From: Cedecea colo
GTDB taxonomy: Bacteria; Pseudomonadota; Gammaproteobacteria; Enterobacterales; Enterobacteriaceae
Direction of reading: 5' to 3'
Assembly (NCBI RefSeq): GCF_011808225.1
Contig: NZ_SOYS01000011.1
Coordinates: 62,001-126,000, forward strand
DNA: 64,000 bases
Position 1 is the stretch's first letter. Each line of letters begins with the position of its first letter. The notes beneath the pieces are model-generated. The model did no database searches. It worked only from the letters and a program-made list of their open reading frames with translations, and was not told where the DNA came from. Below are positions 61,417-64,000 of the stretch, piece after piece. Position numbers and translations under genes: made by a program.

Positions 61417-62262
61417 TTACAGCTTAAAGGCGTCAAAATCCGTTGCGTCATGACGTTCAGGCAGCTGCTCGTCGCCCCAGGTGCGATTTACGATACGCCC
61501 GCGCTTAACGGCAGGCCGATTCGCCACTTCATCAGCCCAGCGGTTAAAGTTTTTATACGACGCGACCTCAAGGAATTCGGCAGAATCGTACAGGCCGCCT
61601 TTTGCCAGCGCGCCGTACCATGGCCAGATGGCGATATCGGCAAGGGTATAGTCATCGCCTGCGATAAAGCGATGGTTTGCGAGCTGGCGATCCAGCACGT
61701 CAAGCTGGCGTTTCGTTTCCATCGCAAAACGGTTGATGGCATATTCGATTTTCAGCGGCGCGTAGTGATAGAAGTGACCGAAACCACCGCCAAGGTAAGG
61801 CGCGGAACCCTGCAGCCAGAACAGCCAGTTCAGCGTTTCGGTACGCGCAGCGATATCTTTCGCCAGGAAATGACCGAATTTCTCTGCCAGATAAAGCAGA
61901 ATCGAACCGGATTCGAACACGCGAATCGGCGGCGTGGCTGAGTTATCCAGCAGCGCCGGAATTTTGGAGTTTGGATTCACTTCGACAAAGCCGCTGGAAA
62001 ACTGATCGCCCTCACCAATACGAATCAGATGCGCATCATATTCCGCTCCACTTATACCAAGCGCTAACAGCTCTTCCAGAAGAATCGTTACCTTCTGACC
62101 ATTAGGCGTACCCAGCGAGTAAAGCTGTAGCGGATGCTTGCCCACGGGCAGCGCTTTCTCGTGAGTCGGTCCGGCAATCGGGCGATTGATGTTAGAAAAC
62201 TGTCCAGCCTCTGACTTGTGCCAGGTCCAGACTTTTGGCGGTTGGTAGTTGTTTTCGGACAT
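61417..62262 (-). CDS. yghU: YghU, disulfide-bond oxidoreductase of the GST family
   Basis: A 281-residue nu-class glutathione transferase. QLYSLGTPNGQKVTILLEEL gives the N-terminal thioredoxin fold with the catalytic Thr/Asn region. ESGSILLYLAEKFG is the glutathione-binding loop, and GDDYTLADIAIWPWYG belongs to the helical domain. Very close to E. coli YghU, which reduces organic hydroperoxides and binds two GSH. ATG 62262 aligns with the family start. yghX is also near in E. coli, but here a cyclase gene lies between. Confidence 0.94.
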   Translation of the reverse strand: MSENNYQPPKVWTWHKSEAGQFSNINRPIAGPTHEKALPVGKHPLQLYSLGTPNGQKVTILLEELLALGISGAEYDAHLIRIGEGDQFSSGFVEVNPNSKIPALLDNSATPPIRVFESGSILLYLAEKFGHFLAKDIAARTETLNWLFWLQGSAPYLGGGFGHFYHYAPLKIEYAINRFAMETKRQLDVLDRQLANHRFIAGDDYTLADIAIWPWYGALAKGGLYDSAEFLEVASYKNFNRWADEVANRPAVKRGRIVNRTWGDEQLPERHDATDFDAFKL

Positions 62263-62592
62263 GCTGTTGACCTGCCTTTTGATAAGCACCAGGGAGAAAG
62301 ATAATGACTCTGAAGTGTAGCAGGAGGGAAGAGGAAATTGAGCAATATCACCCGAAATGCATAAGCCTGACCTTGACTTAGGTGGACTCCAGGCCAGGTT
62401 CTGCCAGGCCGTGAACGTTGTTTATGTCTTGCCGGTAAGCATGGATTTCGGGTCCGCGGCATCTACTCTATCCATATAACCGGGTATGGCATTCTTTTAT
62501 GAAGAGATTAAGCGGTGGGAACTTAACGGCAGATAGTTATAAAATAGGGACAGGTATAGACTTTGTGCTCTAAAAAATTAACCTGGCTGAAA
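62263..62592. other. 330-bp gap between yghU and the microcin relic
   Basis: No ORF with a plausible product and no immunity-protein-like small hydrophobic frame on the minus strand next to the microcin relic. The stretch 62386-62412 has an imperfect inverted repeat (CCAGGCCAGG/CCAGGCC). Confidence 0.45.
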
Positions 62593-62872
62593 TTAATTCC
62601 TTGATATTTTATTTATCCAGCCACCCAAAACAGGGATGTTTGCTAATCCTGCTTCTATTGTTCCGCCAGCAACTGAGCCTATAGCGCTACCAATATTATT
62701 CCCAAGAGCAGGGAGCACATTGTTAAAGTTATATCCACAATAACAGGAAATTTGTCCTTTAGCGTCGTGCTTACGAGCCCGTAGCCAAGCCAACCTCCCG
62801 CAGATGATAATCCGTCCTGAATAAAACCAGCGCCGAAAGCTATTCTATTTCTACAAGATTTAGTTTTCTCAT
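62593..62872 (-). pseudogene. Broken class II microcin-like precursor gene
   Basis: From ATG 62872 the minus strand reads MRKLNLVEIE then a stop. Restoring one A (GAATAG to GAAATAG, about 62843) gives MRKLNLVEIEIAFGAG, a leader with a double-glycine-type end like that of microcin E492 (MREISQKDLNLAFGAG). The same frame continues FIQDGLSSAGGWLGYGLVST. A second one-base change near 62764 joins it to GQISCYCGYNFNNVLPALG and GNNIGSAIGSVAGG, then IPVLGGWINKISRN and a stop. The body is glycine-rich with GxxxG spacing, as in pore-forming microcins. No immunity or export genes adjoin it. Two frameshifts make it a relic, unless they are assembly errors. Confidence 0.6.
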
Positions 62873-63076
62873 TTTAACGCACCATGTTTTATTATTTACG
62901 CTCGTAATACTCTATCCCTGTTCGAAAAGATTATAATGTTTTTCAGGGACCCAGATAGCAAATTATATGATTTGCTTTTTCAGATAAATTAAAGAGTGCT
63001 AACACAAAATATTATGGCCAGCGTTGGCTTCCTGGGCTGTGGTTTCACTCAGAAACCACAGAAAGGTTTGTCGATC

Positions 63077-63844
63077 TTACTCTGATAACTGCCACTGCCG
63101 GATAAGCTTTATTTTTGAGCCGCCTGCCAGCCATTTATTGACAGCGTCAAGCAGCTCCGGCTTATCTTTGTTCATCATATAAACTTTATAGCTAGCGGTA
63201 CCGGGTAGCGTATCTGGTGTTGCAACACAGAGCGTACCGGGCTCTTTAGTCTGGTAATAATCACCTTCAATAAGGTCGGTAAACATAATGTCTGCCTGGC
63301 GATCCCGAATCCCCTGCAGGTTGGCAAAATTATCTTTAGTACGGATGATCTGAGCATACTTAATATGCTTATCGACGTAAGACTGATTGGTTCCGCCTGG
63401 ATTAACGATGACCCGAACTCCCTTACGATCGATCGCTTCAAGTGACGTAAAGGTCTTTACTTTGTCACACTGGGTCAGCGCTATTTTACCATTTTTAACT
63501 ACCGGGGCAGAAAGGGCGAACTGGGCTTTTCTGCCGGGTGTTTCCGTTACTCCTCCCATTGCGATATCAAATTTGTCGGCGGCCAGATCGTCAGATAACG
63601 TTGGCCAACTGCTTAGCACAAAGCTGACTTTAAGCCGCAGATCCTTGCTTAATGCTTGTGCCATATCTATGTCGAAACCAACCAGTTTCCCTTGTTTGTC
63701 ATGGAATGCCAGCGGCGCATAATCGCCTGGTACGCCTATACGTAATTCGCCACTTTGTTTGATCTCCTGCCAGCTTTTAGCCAGAGCAGGCTGAATGCAC
63801 ACAAGGGACGAGAGAAACACAAAGCCAAAACATAGTTTATTCAC
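63077..63844 (-). CDS. PheC-like periplasmic substrate-binding (SBP_bac_3) protein
   Basis: A 255-residue exported protein with a signal peptide (about 1-22, ending QPALA). It has the SBP_bac_3 fold: LRIGVPGDYAPLAFHD at the start, FDIDMAQALSKDL, FDIAMGGVTETPGRK and VIVNPGGTN. The last motif and general pattern resemble the periplasmic cyclohexadienyl/arogenate dehydratase PheC more than amino-acid importers. No ABC partner genes lie nearby. GTG 63844 is the start, with GGAG 9 nt upstream. It could be an enzyme or an orphan binding protein. Confidence 0.8.
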   Translation of the reverse strand: MNKLCFGFVFLSSLVCIQPALAKSWQEIKQSGELRIGVPGDYAPLAFHDKQGKLVGFDIDMAQALSKDLRLKVSFVLSSWPTLSDDLAADKFDIAMGGVTETPGRKAQFALSAPVVKNGKIALTQCDKVKTFTSLEAIDRKGVRVIVNPGGTNQSYVDKHIKYAQIIRTKDNFANLQGIRDRQADIMFTDLIEGDYYQTKEPGTLCVATPDTLPGTASYKVYMMNKDKPELLDAVNKWLAGGSKIKLIRQWQLSE

Positions 63845-64000
63845 TATTTCTCCATTAAAGGTTTAGGTTAACGTTGTTGATGTTTTCGTGTTATTGGGCT
63901 TAAAGAGTGCCATTTTCGATATTATGACTGCAAGCTACAATGGTTAAAAATGGAGTTATATTCCGAATATTATTTACCTGCTAAGGGATTAAATGCAGGT

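Noticed and set aside
1-64000. tRNA/rRNA genes, CRISPR arrays, insertion sequences or prophage genes
   Set aside because: No spaced direct repeats, transposase or integrase motifs, or tRNA cloverleaf with CCA-type ends were recognised in either strand.

Overview
The window is chromosomal DNA from an enteric gammaproteobacterium of the Enterobacteriaceae, close to the Enterobacter/Klebsiella/Escherichia group. The evidence is gene content and order: uvrA-ssb-yjcB-pdeC-soxS-soxR-ghxP-yjcE, acs-yjcH-actP-gltP, phnC to phnP with yjdP, yjdN-yjdM-crfC-yjcZ and yghX/yghU all look like close relatives of the E. coli genes. Accessory blocks replace genes that E. coli carries at the same joints; for example, the nrf operon is missing between acs and gltP. 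No tRNA, rRNA, insertion sequence or CRISPR array was seen.

Layout. 1-9 kb: DNA repair (uvrA, ssb, LexA box), the SoxRS redox switch with its palindromic operator, a c-di-GMP phosphodiesterase, a probable SraL/RyjA sRNA, a glutathione transferase, the PurR-box-preceded purine permease ghxP and the antiporter yjcE. 9-17 kb: a LysR/oxidoreductase pair, acetate scavenging (acs-yjcH-actP) and gltP. 17.5-28 kb: an accessory sugar module (rbs-type ABC importer, D-lyxose-type isomerase, class II aldolase, PfkB kinase) lies between an OmpR-type response regulator and a hybrid histidine kinase. A chromosomal hok/Sok type I toxin locus sits beside the regulator. 28-40 kb: yjdP, a damaged hypothetical gene, and a complete 14-gene phnCDEFGHIJKLMNOP C-P lyase operon with intact phnE. 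40-47 kb: a frameshifted DUF2235 lipase-like gene, a relic of an Aer-type PAS domain, yjdN, yjdM and the crfC-yjcZ pair. 47-50.5 kb: a beta-glucoside PTS operon with EIIB and EIIC but no EIIA. 50.5-58 kb: a divergent catabolic island (metal/PLP fold-III lyase, D-aminoacylase, RidA, Na+ symporter, DgoK, DgoA, RpiR regulator). 58-64 kb: an EamA exporter, yghX, a PAS-GGDEF cyclase, a small Fur-box-linked membrane ORF, yghU, a broken class II microcin-like gene and an orphan PheC-like periplasmic protein.

The most interesting points are three. The 50.5-58 kb island reads as a non-phosphorylative route for N-acetylated 2-amino-2-deoxy-aldonates, probably galactosaminate, feeding KDGal into DgoK/DgoA. 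The relic at 62.6-62.9 kb spells a leader like that of microcin E492 once a single-base frameshift is undone. The DUF2235 gene is split exactly at a T7 run, where a -1 slip would restore the full protein. Several BIME/REP-like palindromes and a second, larger palindromic repeat family punctuate operon ends.
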